Shown here: positions 50,653 through 59,134 of the stretch, piece after piece | How the letters are laid out: each line of letters begins with the position of its first letter | Numbering within the stretch: position 1 is the first letter of the stretch | NCBI GenBank assembly: GCA_964484385.1 | Contig: CAZAFV010000004.1 | Coordinates: 21,237 to 85,236 of the forward strand | Length of the DNA: 64,000 bases | Reading direction: 5' to 3' | Source: Poriferisodalis sp964484385 | GTDB taxonomy: Bacteria; Actinomycetota; Acidimicrobiia; Acidimicrobiales; Poriferisodalaceae | Program-made: the position numbers and the translations under genes | Notes under the pieces: model-generated | The model's database searches: none | Told to the model about the DNA's origin: nothing | Seen by the model: the letters and a program-made list of their open reading frames with translations, nothing else

Positions 50653-52866
50653 TCACGTCTCGCCGCGGCGGCCTTCGCCGGCGTGTGCCACCCACGTCGC
50701 ATACATCCCGGCGTATTGCCCGCCCAGCGCCACCAACTCGTCGTGGGTGCCCAGCTCCACCACGCCACCCTCGTCGATCACGGCGATGCGGTCGGCTCGC
50801 ATCGCCGTCGCCAGCCTGTGCGCAATGAGCACCGCCGTGCGGCCTTCCAGCAGCAGGTCCAGCGCACCCTCGATCTCGGCCTCGGTGCTGAGATCGACGC
50901 TGGACGTGGCCTCGTCGAGCACGATCACCCTCGGCCGCGCCACGAACGCCCGGGCCAGCGCCAAGAGCTGCCGCTCGCCGGCCGACAGCGACACGCCCCG
51001 CTCGTGTACCTGGGTGTCCGCGCCCTCGGGCAGGCTGTCGATCAACCGGCGCAGACCGACCAGGTCGATCGCCGCGTCGATGTCGGCGTCGAGCTGGGTG
51101 TCGCCCTCGCTCCCGGCGCGGTCGCGCAGGCCGAATGCCACGTTGTCGCGGATGGTGCCGTGGAACAGGAACGGCTCCTGGGGAACAACGCCGAGCTGGT
51201 TGCGCAGCGACGACAGCGTGACGTCACGCAGGTCCCAGCCGTCGATCGTGATCCGGCCTGCTGTCGGGTCGTAGAAGCGGATGATCAGTTTTGCGATCGT
51301 GCTCTTGCCCGCGCCCGTCGGCCCCACCAGGGCGAACGTCTCGCCGGGGCGGATGTCGAGGCTGACATCGCTCAGCACCTCGGGCGGGTCATCGCCAAAC
51401 GGCTCGTCGCTGCCGGCAATGCCGCCCTCGGCATCGCCGAAGGGTGGCTGGCCGGCGCCGTTGCGCTCTGCGTGCTCGCCATTCGCCGTCGGCGCCATCC
51501 CCAGTGGGTCGAACGACACTCGCATCCGTCGCGACTCGTCTGCGTCGCCATTCACCCTGTCGCCGGCTGTGCTGTTGCTGCCGTCGCCGGCAGTGCTGTT
51601 GCTGCCGTCGCCGGCAGTGCCCGCGGTGGCCGCATCGTCGTCATAGGCGAACGACACGTTTTCGAGCCGGATGTGACCGCTTACCGGCGGCAGCTCAGCC
51701 GCATCGGGATGCTGGCGCACGGTCGGCTGTGTTGCCAGCACCTCGCTGATCTTGCGGAGACCGGACTGGCCTTGCTGGTAGGTGCTGTAGAGCTGCGCGA
51801 GCTGCTGGATCGGGGCGAAGAACCTGGTGACATACAGCACGAACGCGCCGAGCTCCCCGACGGTGAGGCTGCCTCGCACCACCATCGCCCCGCCGATTGC
51901 CAGCACCAGTCCCTGGGCGGCAATGCCGATCGCCTCGGTGCTCGGCCCGTAGATCGCCTGCACCCGGGACATGGACAGGTTGGCGTCGCGGAAGCGAGCG
52001 GTCACCTTGCGGTGCCGCACTGCGTTCTCCAGGCGACGCCCGGTGGCTGCAATCACCCGGATCCCGGCCAGATTCTCGGACAGGTCGGCCAGCACGTCGG
52101 CGATGCGGTCGCGGATCTCGCCGTAGCCCGCCTCGCTGCGTGCTCGGAACCACAGCGTCAGCGCCACCAAAGGCGGCACGATCCCTACGAGCAGGATCAC
52201 CGCCAAGACCGGGTTGTAGGTGAACAGCACCACGGTCACGACGCACACCGTGAGCACCTGGATCAGCAGGTTCACGAAGCCTTCGTTGATGAGCAGCGCC
52301 ACGTACTCCATGTCGGAGGTCATGCGGCTGAGCAGCACGCCGGACTTGGCCGTGGTGTACCAGTCGAGCGAGAGCCGCTGGTAGTGGCTGAACAGGCGCA
52401 ACCGCAGGTCGAACATGACCTGTTCGGCAATGCGCCCGTTCAGGCGTTGACGCAGCCGGCTGAGCAGGATGCTGACTGCGACCACGCCGAGAAAGATCAG
52501 CACCACCATGTTGAGCGCGAAGCGGTCGCCCGCCTCGATGCCGCGATCGATGCCCTGCTGGAAGAGCACCGGCACCGCTTGCATCGCCGTGGTCTCGAGG
52601 CAGAGCAGCAGCAGTGCCAGGCCCACGCTCCAGCTGTGCGGCACCAGCATGTTCCGCAGGCCGAACGGGCGCGCCCGCCCGCCCCCGGCACCTCCGGCCA
52701 CATGGTCGAAGTCGACGTCCGGCTCCGGGTGGGCCGGCTCGGCTTCCAGCAGCTTGTTCGCGCCTTCCTGCATCTCGGTCGGCACACCGGCGAACGGCAG
52801 CCCCGCCGCGGCGCTGGCCTGTGTCGCAGTCGGCCCCATGTGGCCGGGGCCGCCGACCATCACCAT
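50653..52866 (-). CDS. ABC exporter half-transporter (catalytically consensus NBD)
   Basis: Fused membrane domain plus ATPase, 737 residues. About six transmembrane helices (residues 90-370) with an N-terminal segment of low complexity (MVMVGGPGHMGP). Walker A VGPTGAGKSTIAKL, signature SLSAGERQLLALARAFV (LSAGE variant), Walker B VIVLDEATSSVD with catalytic Glu present, and H-loop LIAHRL. Between the membrane domain and the NBD is a Gly/Asn/Ser/Thr stretch (TAGDGSNSTAGDGSNSTAGD) encoded by 24-base tandem repeats. It overlaps the neighbouring half-transporter gene by 7 bases and most likely forms a heterodimer with it. Confidence 0.9.
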   Translation of the reverse strand: MVMVGGPGHMGPTATQASAAAGLPFAGVPTEMQEGANKLLEAEPAHPEPDVDFDHVAGGAGGGRARPFGLRNMLVPHSWSVGLALLLLCLETTAMQAVPVLFQQGIDRGIEAGDRFALNMVVLIFLGVVAVSILLSRLRQRLNGRIAEQVMFDLRLRLFSHYQRLSLDWYTTAKSGVLLSRMTSDMEYVALLINEGFVNLLIQVLTVCVVTVVLFTYNPVLAVILLVGIVPPLVALTLWFRARSEAGYGEIRDRIADVLADLSENLAGIRVIAATGRRLENAVRHRKVTARFRDANLSMSRVQAIYGPSTEAIGIAAQGLVLAIGGAMVVRGSLTVGELGAFVLYVTRFFAPIQQLAQLYSTYQQGQSGLRKISEVLATQPTVRQHPDAAELPPVSGHIRLENVSFAYDDDAATAGTAGDGSNSTAGDGSNSTAGDRVNGDADESRRMRVSFDPLGMAPTANGEHAERNGAGQPPFGDAEGGIAGSDEPFGDDPPEVLSDVSLDIRPGETFALVGPTGAGKSTIAKLIIRFYDPTAGRITIDGWDLRDVTLSSLRNQLGVVPQEPFLFHGTIRDNVAFGLRDRAGSEGDTQLDADIDAAIDLVGLRRLIDSLPEGADTQVHERGVSLSAGERQLLALARAFVARPRVIVLDEATSSVDLSTEAEIEGALDLLLEGRTAVLIAHRLATAMRADRIAVIDEGGVVELGTHDELVALGGQYAGMYATWVAHAGEGRRGET
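51559..51621 (-). repeat. Tandem 24-bp repeat inside the ABC exporter gene
   Basis: Plus-strand unit GTCGCCGGCAGTGCTGTTGC plus four bases, 2.6 copies; the first copy has one difference (T for A). It encodes repeated GDGSNSTA in the linker before the ATPase domain. Copy number may vary between strains without breaking the frame. Confidence 0.75.
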
Positions 52867-54863
52867 GATCTGCTGCTCCCGGGCGTGCCGTCGGCGGTGG
52901 CGAATCGGTCCGGATCGCTCGCGTCGCCCCCCGCGGCCAGCACCTCGACATAGCGGGGCTCGGTGGCCATCAGCTCTGCGTGGGTGCCGTCGGCAGCAAC
53001 TCGCCCGCCGTCCAGCAGGATCACCCGGTCAGCCAGGCTGATCGTGGACAGCCGGTGAGCGATCACGATGGTCGTGCGCTCGGCGAGCAGCTCGGTGAGT
53101 GCCTCGTGGATCCTCGCCTCGTGCGCCACGTCGATGGAGCTCGTGGCGTCGTCGAGAATCAGCACGGCGGGATCGGCGAGGATCGCCCGTGCGATGGCGA
53201 TGCGCTGGCGCTGGCCGCCTGAGAGGTCGTAGCCGCGCTCGCCGACCACGGTGTCGTAACCCTCGTCGAGCTCGCTGATGAAGTCGTGGGCCTGTGCCGC
53301 GGTGGCAGCGGCGACCACATCTGACCTGGCGGCATCGGGCCGTGCGTAGGCGATGTTGTCGTGAATGCTGGCCGAGAACAGGAACGGCTCGTCGGGCACG
53401 AGGCCGACGGCTCGGCGCAGGCTGTCGCCGGTGAGGGCGTTCACGTCGTGACCGCCGACCGAGATGGTGCCGCTGCCGAGGCTGTAGAAGCGCATCAGCA
53501 GCCGGGCGAGCGTCGATTTGCCGCAGCCGGTACGCCCGACGACCGCGACCCGCTCGCCGGTGCCGATGTGCAGGTCGAGTCCGTCGAAAACCAGCGGCGC
53601 ATCGCTATCGGCGCTCGCAGTACCTGCGACGCCCCCGACCGTTTCGGTGCCGTAGGCGAAGCGCACGCCGTCGAATCGCACTTCCATACCTACCGGACCA
53701 TCTGGCGTTGTTTCCCGCTCATGCTCGCTTCGCTCACGGGCCGCTCGGGCCACGGCTTCGCCATGCGGCTCAGCCTCTGGGCGCTGCGGCAGGTCGATGG
53801 CCCCGGGACGGTCTGCCACGAGCACCGGCTCATCGAGCACCTGGAAGATGCGCTCTGCGGACGCCTTGGCCCGCTGGCCGAAGATGAACAGCATCCCGAT
53901 GAACCGGAACGGCGCCTGCAGCAGCAGGATGTACAGGTAGAAGGTGGCCAGATTGCCCACGGAGAGCGAGTCGCCGATGATCAGGTGACCGCCCACCAGC
54001 AGCACCATCGCCATTGCCAAGTTCGGCAGGTTCTCTACGACCGGCGTGTAGTGCGCCCTGGTGTTGTGCTGCAGCATGTTGGCCCAGCGCAGCCGTTGGG
54101 TCGCCCGGGCCATCTCCTCCACCTGACGGGCCTCGGCGGCAAAGGCCTTCACGACACGAACGCCGTTCACGCTCTCGTGGGTGACGGTGGCGACCTCGGC
54201 GTTGCGTGACTGGATGATCCACGACAGCGGGAACATGATGCGTCGCAGCCGCTGGCCCAGCACGTAAACGGCGGGCATGATCAGCATCGTGATGGCGGTC
54301 AGCGGCAGGCTGATCCATGCCATGACCGCGATCGCCACCACGAAGCTCAAGAGCTGCACTGACACAATCGGTGCGAAAGCCAGATACATCTGCACCGAGC
54401 GGATGTCGGAGTTGGAGCGGGAGATGATCTCGCCGGTCTGCACCCTGTCGTAGAACGCGAACGACAGCCGGCTGAGGTGTGAGAAGAGCAGCGTGCGCAG
54501 CTGGAACTCCACCCGGTGGCCCATGGAGAAGAGCCCGTAGCGGTAGGCGTAGGTGAAGATGCCGCGTGCGACGCCGAGCCCCACCAGGGCGATGACAAAC
54601 GCCCACAACGCGCCCGAGCCGGCGCCTTCGAGACCGGTCACTGCGGCGTCGACGGCCAAGCCGGCGATCCATGGAGCGATGGCTCCCGCGCCCGTCGCCA
54701 AGATGGCGGCGATCACCGCGGTGACAATGCGCGCCCGCTGGTGCCGCAGCAATGGCCCGAGCCGCCGGATCCAGCTCAGCGACGGGTCGGCGCGAATCCA
54801 GTCGGCGTCGGGATCGGGCTGCGCGGCGGACTCCGCGGGCGCAGTGGGTGGGGCCACCCGCAT
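52860..54863 (-). CDS. ABC exporter half-transporter (degenerate Walker B NBD)
   Basis: Partner half-transporter, 667 residues from ATG at 54863. Six membrane helices at about residues 45-330 and an ATPase domain in the C-terminal part: Walker A VVGRTGCGKSTLARLL, signature LSGGQRQRIAIARAI, Walker B VLILDDATSSID with Asp replacing the catalytic Glu, H-loop VIAHRLST. One consensus and one degenerate ATPase site is typical of heterodimeric exporters such as TM287/288-type. A stretch of about 25 residues before the ATPase (RPEAEPHGEAVARAARERSE) is encoded by a dispersed repeat. A GTG at 54929 is an alternative start. Substrate unknown (drug, lipid or peptide). Confidence 0.9.
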   Translation of the reverse strand: MRVAPPTAPAESAAQPDPDADWIRADPSLSWIRRLGPLLRHQRARIVTAVIAAILATGAGAIAPWIAGLAVDAAVTGLEGAGSGALWAFVIALVGLGVARGIFTYAYRYGLFSMGHRVEFQLRTLLFSHLSRLSFAFYDRVQTGEIISRSNSDIRSVQMYLAFAPIVSVQLLSFVVAIAVMAWISLPLTAITMLIMPAVYVLGQRLRRIMFPLSWIIQSRNAEVATVTHESVNGVRVVKAFAAEARQVEEMARATQRLRWANMLQHNTRAHYTPVVENLPNLAMAMVLLVGGHLIIGDSLSVGNLATFYLYILLLQAPFRFIGMLFIFGQRAKASAERIFQVLDEPVLVADRPGAIDLPQRPEAEPHGEAVARAARERSEHERETTPDGPVGMEVRFDGVRFAYGTETVGGVAGTASADSDAPLVFDGLDLHIGTGERVAVVGRTGCGKSTLARLLMRFYSLGSGTISVGGHDVNALTGDSLRRAVGLVPDEPFLFSASIHDNIAYARPDAARSDVVAAATAAQAHDFISELDEGYDTVVGERGYDLSGGQRQRIAIARAILADPAVLILDDATSSIDVAHEARIHEALTELLAERTTIVIAHRLSTISLADRVILLDGGRVAADGTHAELMATEPRYVEVLAAGGDASDPDRFATADGTPGSSRSW
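53711..53778 (-). repeat. Dispersed repeat, in-frame copy B inside the ABC exporter gene
   Basis: On the minus strand: AGAGGCTGAGCC, then GGCGAAGCCGTGGCCCG, then GAGCGGCCCGTGAGCGAAGC and a tail. These blocks also occur at 12111-12195 in different order. Here the element is read through as part of the linker before the ATPase domain without breaking the frame. Confidence 0.6.
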
Positions 54864-54958
54864 CCCGGCGAGGCTACCGGCGCCCCTGTTCGGCAGGCCG
54901 GAGCTTGCGGGTACCGTGGACGACGCCACTGGGGCGCTCGGGGGTGCACGGCACCGGC

Positions 54959-56293
54959 ATGACGCTGGGACTCATCGCAGGACTCGGGATCGTCGTCGCG
55001 CTCATCGTCTTGAATGGCGTGTACGTGGCAGGCGAGTTCTGCTTGCTCGCTGTGGACACCTCGCAGGTCGACGTTCTGGCCGGCCAAGGGCAACGACGAG
55101 CCCGCGGCGTACGGTCGCTGCTGCGGCGGCTCAACTTTCATCTCGCCGGCGCTCAGCTCGGCATCACGCTGACGTCGCTGGTACTCGGCATCATCGCCGA
55201 GGACACCGTGGGCCGGTTGATCGAATGGACGCTGGGCGGCTGGGGCTCCTCGCTGGCATCGGCCGGGGTGGTCGCTGTGGTGGCAATTGCGCTCGCCGCG
55301 GCCTTCCAGATGGTGTTCGGTGAGCTGCTCCCGAAGAACCTGGCCGTGTCGCGGCCGTTGGGCACCTCGCTCGCACTGGCACCGGTCCTGCGCCTCTACG
55401 GCACCATCGCCGCGCCCCTCACGCTGCTGTTCAACGGCATCGCCAACGCCACTGTGCGCGGGCTGGGTCTCGAGCCCACCGAAGAGCTCCGCATCGTGCG
55501 CACCCGCGACGAGCTGGAGTACGTGGTGCGCTCGTCGCGCCGCAGGACGCTCAGCGACGCCCAGGCCGATCTGCTGGTGCGAACGCTGCGCCTCGGTCGC
55601 AAGGACGCCGCCGACGCGCTGACGCCGCGTACGTCGATGTCGGCCGTGAGCGCTGCAGCAACGCTCGGGGAGCTGGTGGAACTGGCGCGCACCAGCGGGC
55701 ATTCCCGATTCCCGGTGCTCGGCGCAAGCTCTGACGACGTGCTCGGCATCGCTGAAGTCCGCGATGTGTTCAGCATCGAAGCGGCCGAGCGTGACCGCAC
55801 GCTCGTGGCGTCGATCATGCGGCCCGTCGTCGCGGTGGCCGAGAGCCGCAAACTCGATGGCGTCCTCGCCGACATGGCAGCCTCGGACTGCCGGCTGTGC
55901 GTGGTGGTGGACGAGCACGGCGGCACCGCCGGCATTCTCACCCGCGAGGACATCGCCGAGGAACTCGTGGGCGACATCGCCGACGAGTTCGACGAGCCCG
56001 CTGTGCTCACCTTTCGCCGGCCGGGCCAACCGGTCACGCTTGCCGGCACGGCCACGCTCGACGAGGTGGAGGAGGCAGCAGGCCTGACGGTGCCGCCGGG
56101 GCCCTACGAGACGCTGGCGGGTTTCGTGCTGGAACGCCTGGGCGAGATCCCCTCGGTGGGAGCCGCTGCCATGTGGAACGGCTGGCGCCTCGAGGTCACG
56201 CAGACCGATGGGCTCCGTGTGGTCGAGGTGCGCATCAGGCCGCCCGAGGTGGCCGAAGAAGGCGACGCTGACGCGGGGGGCGGCGCATCATGA
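54959..56293 (+). CDS. DUF21/CBS/CorC-HlyC (CNNM/TlyC) family membrane protein (1)
   Basis: 444 residues from ATG at 54959. Four-helix DUF21 (CNNM) domain: GLGIVVALIVLNGVYVAGEF, AQLGITLTSLVLGIIAED and MVFGELLPKNLAVSRPLG. Two CBS domains follow (TPRTSMSAVSAAATLGELVE; VVVDEHGGTAGILTREDIAEE), then a CorC_HlyC-type C-terminal domain (GPYETLAGFVLERLGEIP). CNNM/CorC-type proteins take part in Mg2+ or other cation transport, and bacterial members were earlier called hemolysins. It overlaps the next gene by 4 bases (ATGA). Confidence 0.92.
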   Translation: MTLGLIAGLGIVVALIVLNGVYVAGEFCLLAVDTSQVDVLAGQGQRRARGVRSLLRRLNFHLAGAQLGITLTSLVLGIIAEDTVGRLIEWTLGGWGSSLASAGVVAVVAIALAAAFQMVFGELLPKNLAVSRPLGTSLALAPVLRLYGTIAAPLTLLFNGIANATVRGLGLEPTEELRIVRTRDELEYVVRSSRRRTLSDAQADLLVRTLRLGRKDAADALTPRTSMSAVSAAATLGELVELARTSGHSRFPVLGASSDDVLGIAEVRDVFSIEAAERDRTLVASIMRPVVAVAESRKLDGVLADMAASDCRLCVVVDEHGGTAGILTREDIAEELVGDIADEFDEPAVLTFRRPGQPVTLAGTATLDEVEEAAGLTVPPGPYETLAGFVLERLGEIPSVGAAAMWNGWRLEVTQTDGLRVVEVRIRPPEVAEEGDADAGGGAS

Positions 56294-57414
56294 CCACGCT
56301 GGCCATTGCGGTGGGTCTGGTGCTCATCGTGTTCAACGGCGCCTTCGTCGCCATCGAGTTCGGCCTCATCGGCGCGAAGCGCGCCGTGGTGGACGGCGCC
56401 GCAGCGACGGGCAAGCGATCGGCCCTGGCAGCGCAGCGCATGCAGTCCGATGTGCTGACCACGCTCGGGGGAGCGCAGTTGGGCATCACCCTGTGCTCGC
56501 TGGCGGTGGGTCGCCTGACCGAGCCGGCCATCGCCAGGCTGATCGAGAGCGCCGTGCACGGGATCGTCGAGATCCCCGACGCCGTGCTGCACACCATCGG
56601 CTTCGGCATCGGGCTGGGCATTGTGACCGTGCTGCACATGGTGTTCGGCGAGATGGTGCCCAAGAACCTGGCGCTCATCGGGCCCGAGCGCACCCTGTTG
56701 GTGCTCGCCCGGCCCATGGCTGCCTACCTGTATGTGGCCCGCCCCATCGCCCGGGCGCTGCAATGGGTGGCAAATGGCATGACCCGCATGCTGCGTGTCG
56801 AGCCGACCTCGGAACTGGCCGATGTGGCAACTCCTGCCGAGCTGACACTCATGGCGCGCGACTCGCTGGCCGAGGGCCATATTGCGCCTACCGACGTGGC
56901 TCTGCTCGAACGGGCGATGCGTTTCGAAGCCACCACCATCAGCGAGGTCATGGCGCCAGCGGGGGAAGTCGCGGCCGCGCGCCTTGCTGATGGGATCGCC
57001 ACGGTCGAGCAGCAGTTCGCTCGGACGGGCCACTCGCGGCTGGTGGTGCTGGGCAGTGGTCCCGATGATGTGCGGGGCATGCTGCACAGCAACGATCTGG
57101 CGGCGTTCGTCGAGCGTGATGCCGCGGATCTCGCCGCAGCGGACCGGATGGTCGCTGCGACCCAGCCCGCGGGCCGCGGCCTCGTGCGCCGGATGCTGCA
57201 GTTCGGCCCCGACGTGGCGCTCGATGAAGCACTGCGCCGCATGCAGCGCGCTCGCATCCATCTCGCCGTCGTCGCCGATGCACATGGGCGCACGCTCGGG
57301 GTCGTTGCGCTGGACGATCTGCTGCGCCGCCTGATCGGCGAGCCGGACGCCAGCGTTCACGAACAATCCACCGCGGCGGGTGGGCCCGGGAGTGGCACAC
57401 TCCCTTCTGACTAG
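56290..57414 (+). CDS. DUF21/CBS family membrane protein (2), lacking the CorC-HlyC domain
   Basis: Paralogue of the preceding gene, 374 residues. The DUF21 membrane domain is clear: VGLVLIVFNGAFVAIEFGLI, LGGAQLGITLCSLAVGRLTE, MVFGEMVPKNLALIGPER. The two CBS domains are present (EVMAPAGEVAAARLADGIAT; RIHLAVVADAHGRTLGVVAL), but the protein ends soon after (TAAGGPGSGTLPSD) without the C-terminal CorC_HlyC domain. ATG overlaps the previous stop, so the two are coupled and may form a heterodimer. Likely cation transport or its regulation. Confidence 0.9.
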   Translation: MTTLAIAVGLVLIVFNGAFVAIEFGLIGAKRAVVDGAAATGKRSALAAQRMQSDVLTTLGGAQLGITLCSLAVGRLTEPAIARLIESAVHGIVEIPDAVLHTIGFGIGLGIVTVLHMVFGEMVPKNLALIGPERTLLVLARPMAAYLYVARPIARALQWVANGMTRMLRVEPTSELADVATPAELTLMARDSLAEGHIAPTDVALLERAMRFEATTISEVMAPAGEVAAARLADGIATVEQQFARTGHSRLVVLGSGPDDVRGMLHSNDLAAFVERDAADLAAADRMVAATQPAGRGLVRRMLQFGPDVALDEALRRMQRARIHLAVVADAHGRTLGVVALDDLLRRLIGEPDASVHEQSTAAGGPGSGTLPSD

Positions 57415-57475
57415 GCCCTGCTGGTTAGGCTTCGCCGCTCGTTGCGAGGCCCGGTGCGGCCGAGGGCCCCACATC

Positions 57476-59086
57476 ATGACTTGGATCGACAAAGCGCTCG
57501 ACGGCTGCTCCCCGCAGGTTGTGATCAATGATTCCAAGACGCCCAGCGGCCGTGCGCACGTCGGTTCGCTGCGTGGCGTGCTGATCCACGACGCGTTGGC
57601 CCGGGTGGCCCGAGAGCGCGGTCTGGACACGATGTTCATGTACGGCTGCGACGACATGGACGCGGTCGACGAGATTCCGCACGGCACCGGTAAGCAGTTC
57701 GTAGAGCACCTGGGCAAGCCGCTGTGGGCAGCCCCGGCGCCCGAGGGTCTTCGAGGCGCTTCGATGGCGGAGGCGTACTTCGGCGAGTTCACCGGGCATT
57801 GGTTCGAGGCCGCTGACTCGTCGGACGACGACGCCCTCGGGCCGTTCGCCACGCTCGGCGTCGAGGTCGAGTTCTACCGCATGAGCGACATCTACCGGTC
57901 TGGCCGGCTCGACGACGTCATCGACACCTTCCTGCGAGCCGCGGCCGATGTGCGGCAGATCTACCTCAGGCTCAGCGGGGCCGAGCGTTCAGACGACTGG
58001 CTGCCGTTCCAGCCCATCTGCGAGCGGTGCGGCCGCATCGGCACCACCTACGCCTCCGATTACGACGGCGAGACCGTGGCGTACGAGTGCAGGCCCGATC
58101 TGGTGACCTGGGCCGAGGGCTGCGGGCACCGCGGCCGCATCAGCCCGTTCGGCGGCAACGGCAAGCTGCCGTGGAAGCTGGAGTGGGCCGCCAAATGGAA
58201 GCTCTTCGGCGTCTCGATCGAGGGTGCCGGCAAGGACCACATGGCGGCCAGCGGATCGCACGAGGTGTCCTCCGCGCTCGCCCGCCAAGTGCTGCGGTGC
58301 CCGGTGCCCGTGCCCGTGCCGTACGAGTTCTTCACGCTCGGCGGCGCCAAGATGAGTTCGTCGCGGGGCATCGGCATGACCTCGTCAGACCTGGTCGAGA
58401 TGCTGCCGCCCGAACTGCTGCGCTATCTCGTGCTGAGAACCCAGCCTCGGCGCTCGATCAATTTCGACCTCGACGTACCCAGTCTCACCAAGGCATTTGT
58501 GGAGTATGAGCGGCTCTGGCGATCCGCGGCCGGCAGCGAATCTCGCCCCAACGACAGCCAGCTCTACTCGGTGACACGTGCATCGCTGGGGCCAGATGTG
58601 CCGGCGGCGCCCGAGTTCAGCCCGCCGTTCGACTCGGTGCTGAGCCTCGCCCAGCAGCCTCACATGCAGCTCGCAGACCACGTCGCATCGCTCGGCGTCG
58701 ATCTGTCTGCAGCAGAGTTGGAGTGGCTGTCTCGCAAGGAGGCCACTGCACGACGGCTGATGGCAAGCAGCCCCGACCTCGCTGGTGTGGCCAAGATGCT
58801 CGATGCATCCGAGGCCTCGCGGCAGCGCAGTGCGCTGGACGAACGCCAGCGCAACTTCCTCGACCATTGCTTGCAGCGACTGAAGAATCTGCCCGAGTGG
58901 GATGCCAAGGCCATTCAGGACGAGATCTTCGAGTCGGCCCGCGATGTCGGGATCGACCCGCGCTCGGATGCCGCACTCGTATTCGGAGCTGTGTATCAGG
59001 TGCTTTTCGGATCTGAGACTGGACCGCGAGCAGGCAGTTACCTGGCATTCCTCGGGCGCGAAGAAACACTCCAGCGATTGAGCTGA
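57476..59086 (+). CDS. lysS: Lysyl-tRNA synthetase, class I
   Basis: Class I LysRS of 536 residues, unrelated to the class II enzyme used by most bacteria. The HIGH-type motif is TPSGRAHVGSLRGVL near residues 22-36, the KMSKS-type motif is GGAKMSSSRGIGM, and a zinc-binding region is suggested by ICERCGRIGTTY and EGCGHRGRI. GAGKDHMAASGSHEVSSALA belongs to the catalytic core. The ATG at 57476 (MTWIDKALDG) is chosen because earlier codons overlap the previous gene. Probably the organism's lysyl-tRNA synthetase; whether a class II LysRS also exists elsewhere is unknown. Confidence 0.95.
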   Translation: MTWIDKALDGCSPQVVINDSKTPSGRAHVGSLRGVLIHDALARVARERGLDTMFMYGCDDMDAVDEIPHGTGKQFVEHLGKPLWAAPAPEGLRGASMAEAYFGEFTGHWFEAADSSDDDALGPFATLGVEVEFYRMSDIYRSGRLDDVIDTFLRAAADVRQIYLRLSGAERSDDWLPFQPICERCGRIGTTYASDYDGETVAYECRPDLVTWAEGCGHRGRISPFGGNGKLPWKLEWAAKWKLFGVSIEGAGKDHMAASGSHEVSSALARQVLRCPVPVPVPYEFFTLGGAKMSSSRGIGMTSSDLVEMLPPELLRYLVLRTQPRRSINFDLDVPSLTKAFVEYERLWRSAAGSESRPNDSQLYSVTRASLGPDVPAAPEFSPPFDSVLSLAQQPHMQLADHVASLGVDLSAAELEWLSRKEATARRLMASSPDLAGVAKMLDASEASRQRSALDERQRNFLDHCLQRLKNLPEWDAKAIQDEIFESARDVGIDPRSDAALVFGAVYQVLFGSETGPRAGSYLAFLGREETLQRLS

Positions 59087-59134
59087 GCAGCGGGTGATGC
59101 CGCCTCCGCTGCGGGCGCAGCTGCCTGTGCAGGT

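Noticed and set aside
50683..52953. Long plus-strand frame (756 codons) opposite the ABC exporter genes
   Set aside because: Antisense shadow; the minus strand carries complete ABC exporter motifs, the plus strand none.
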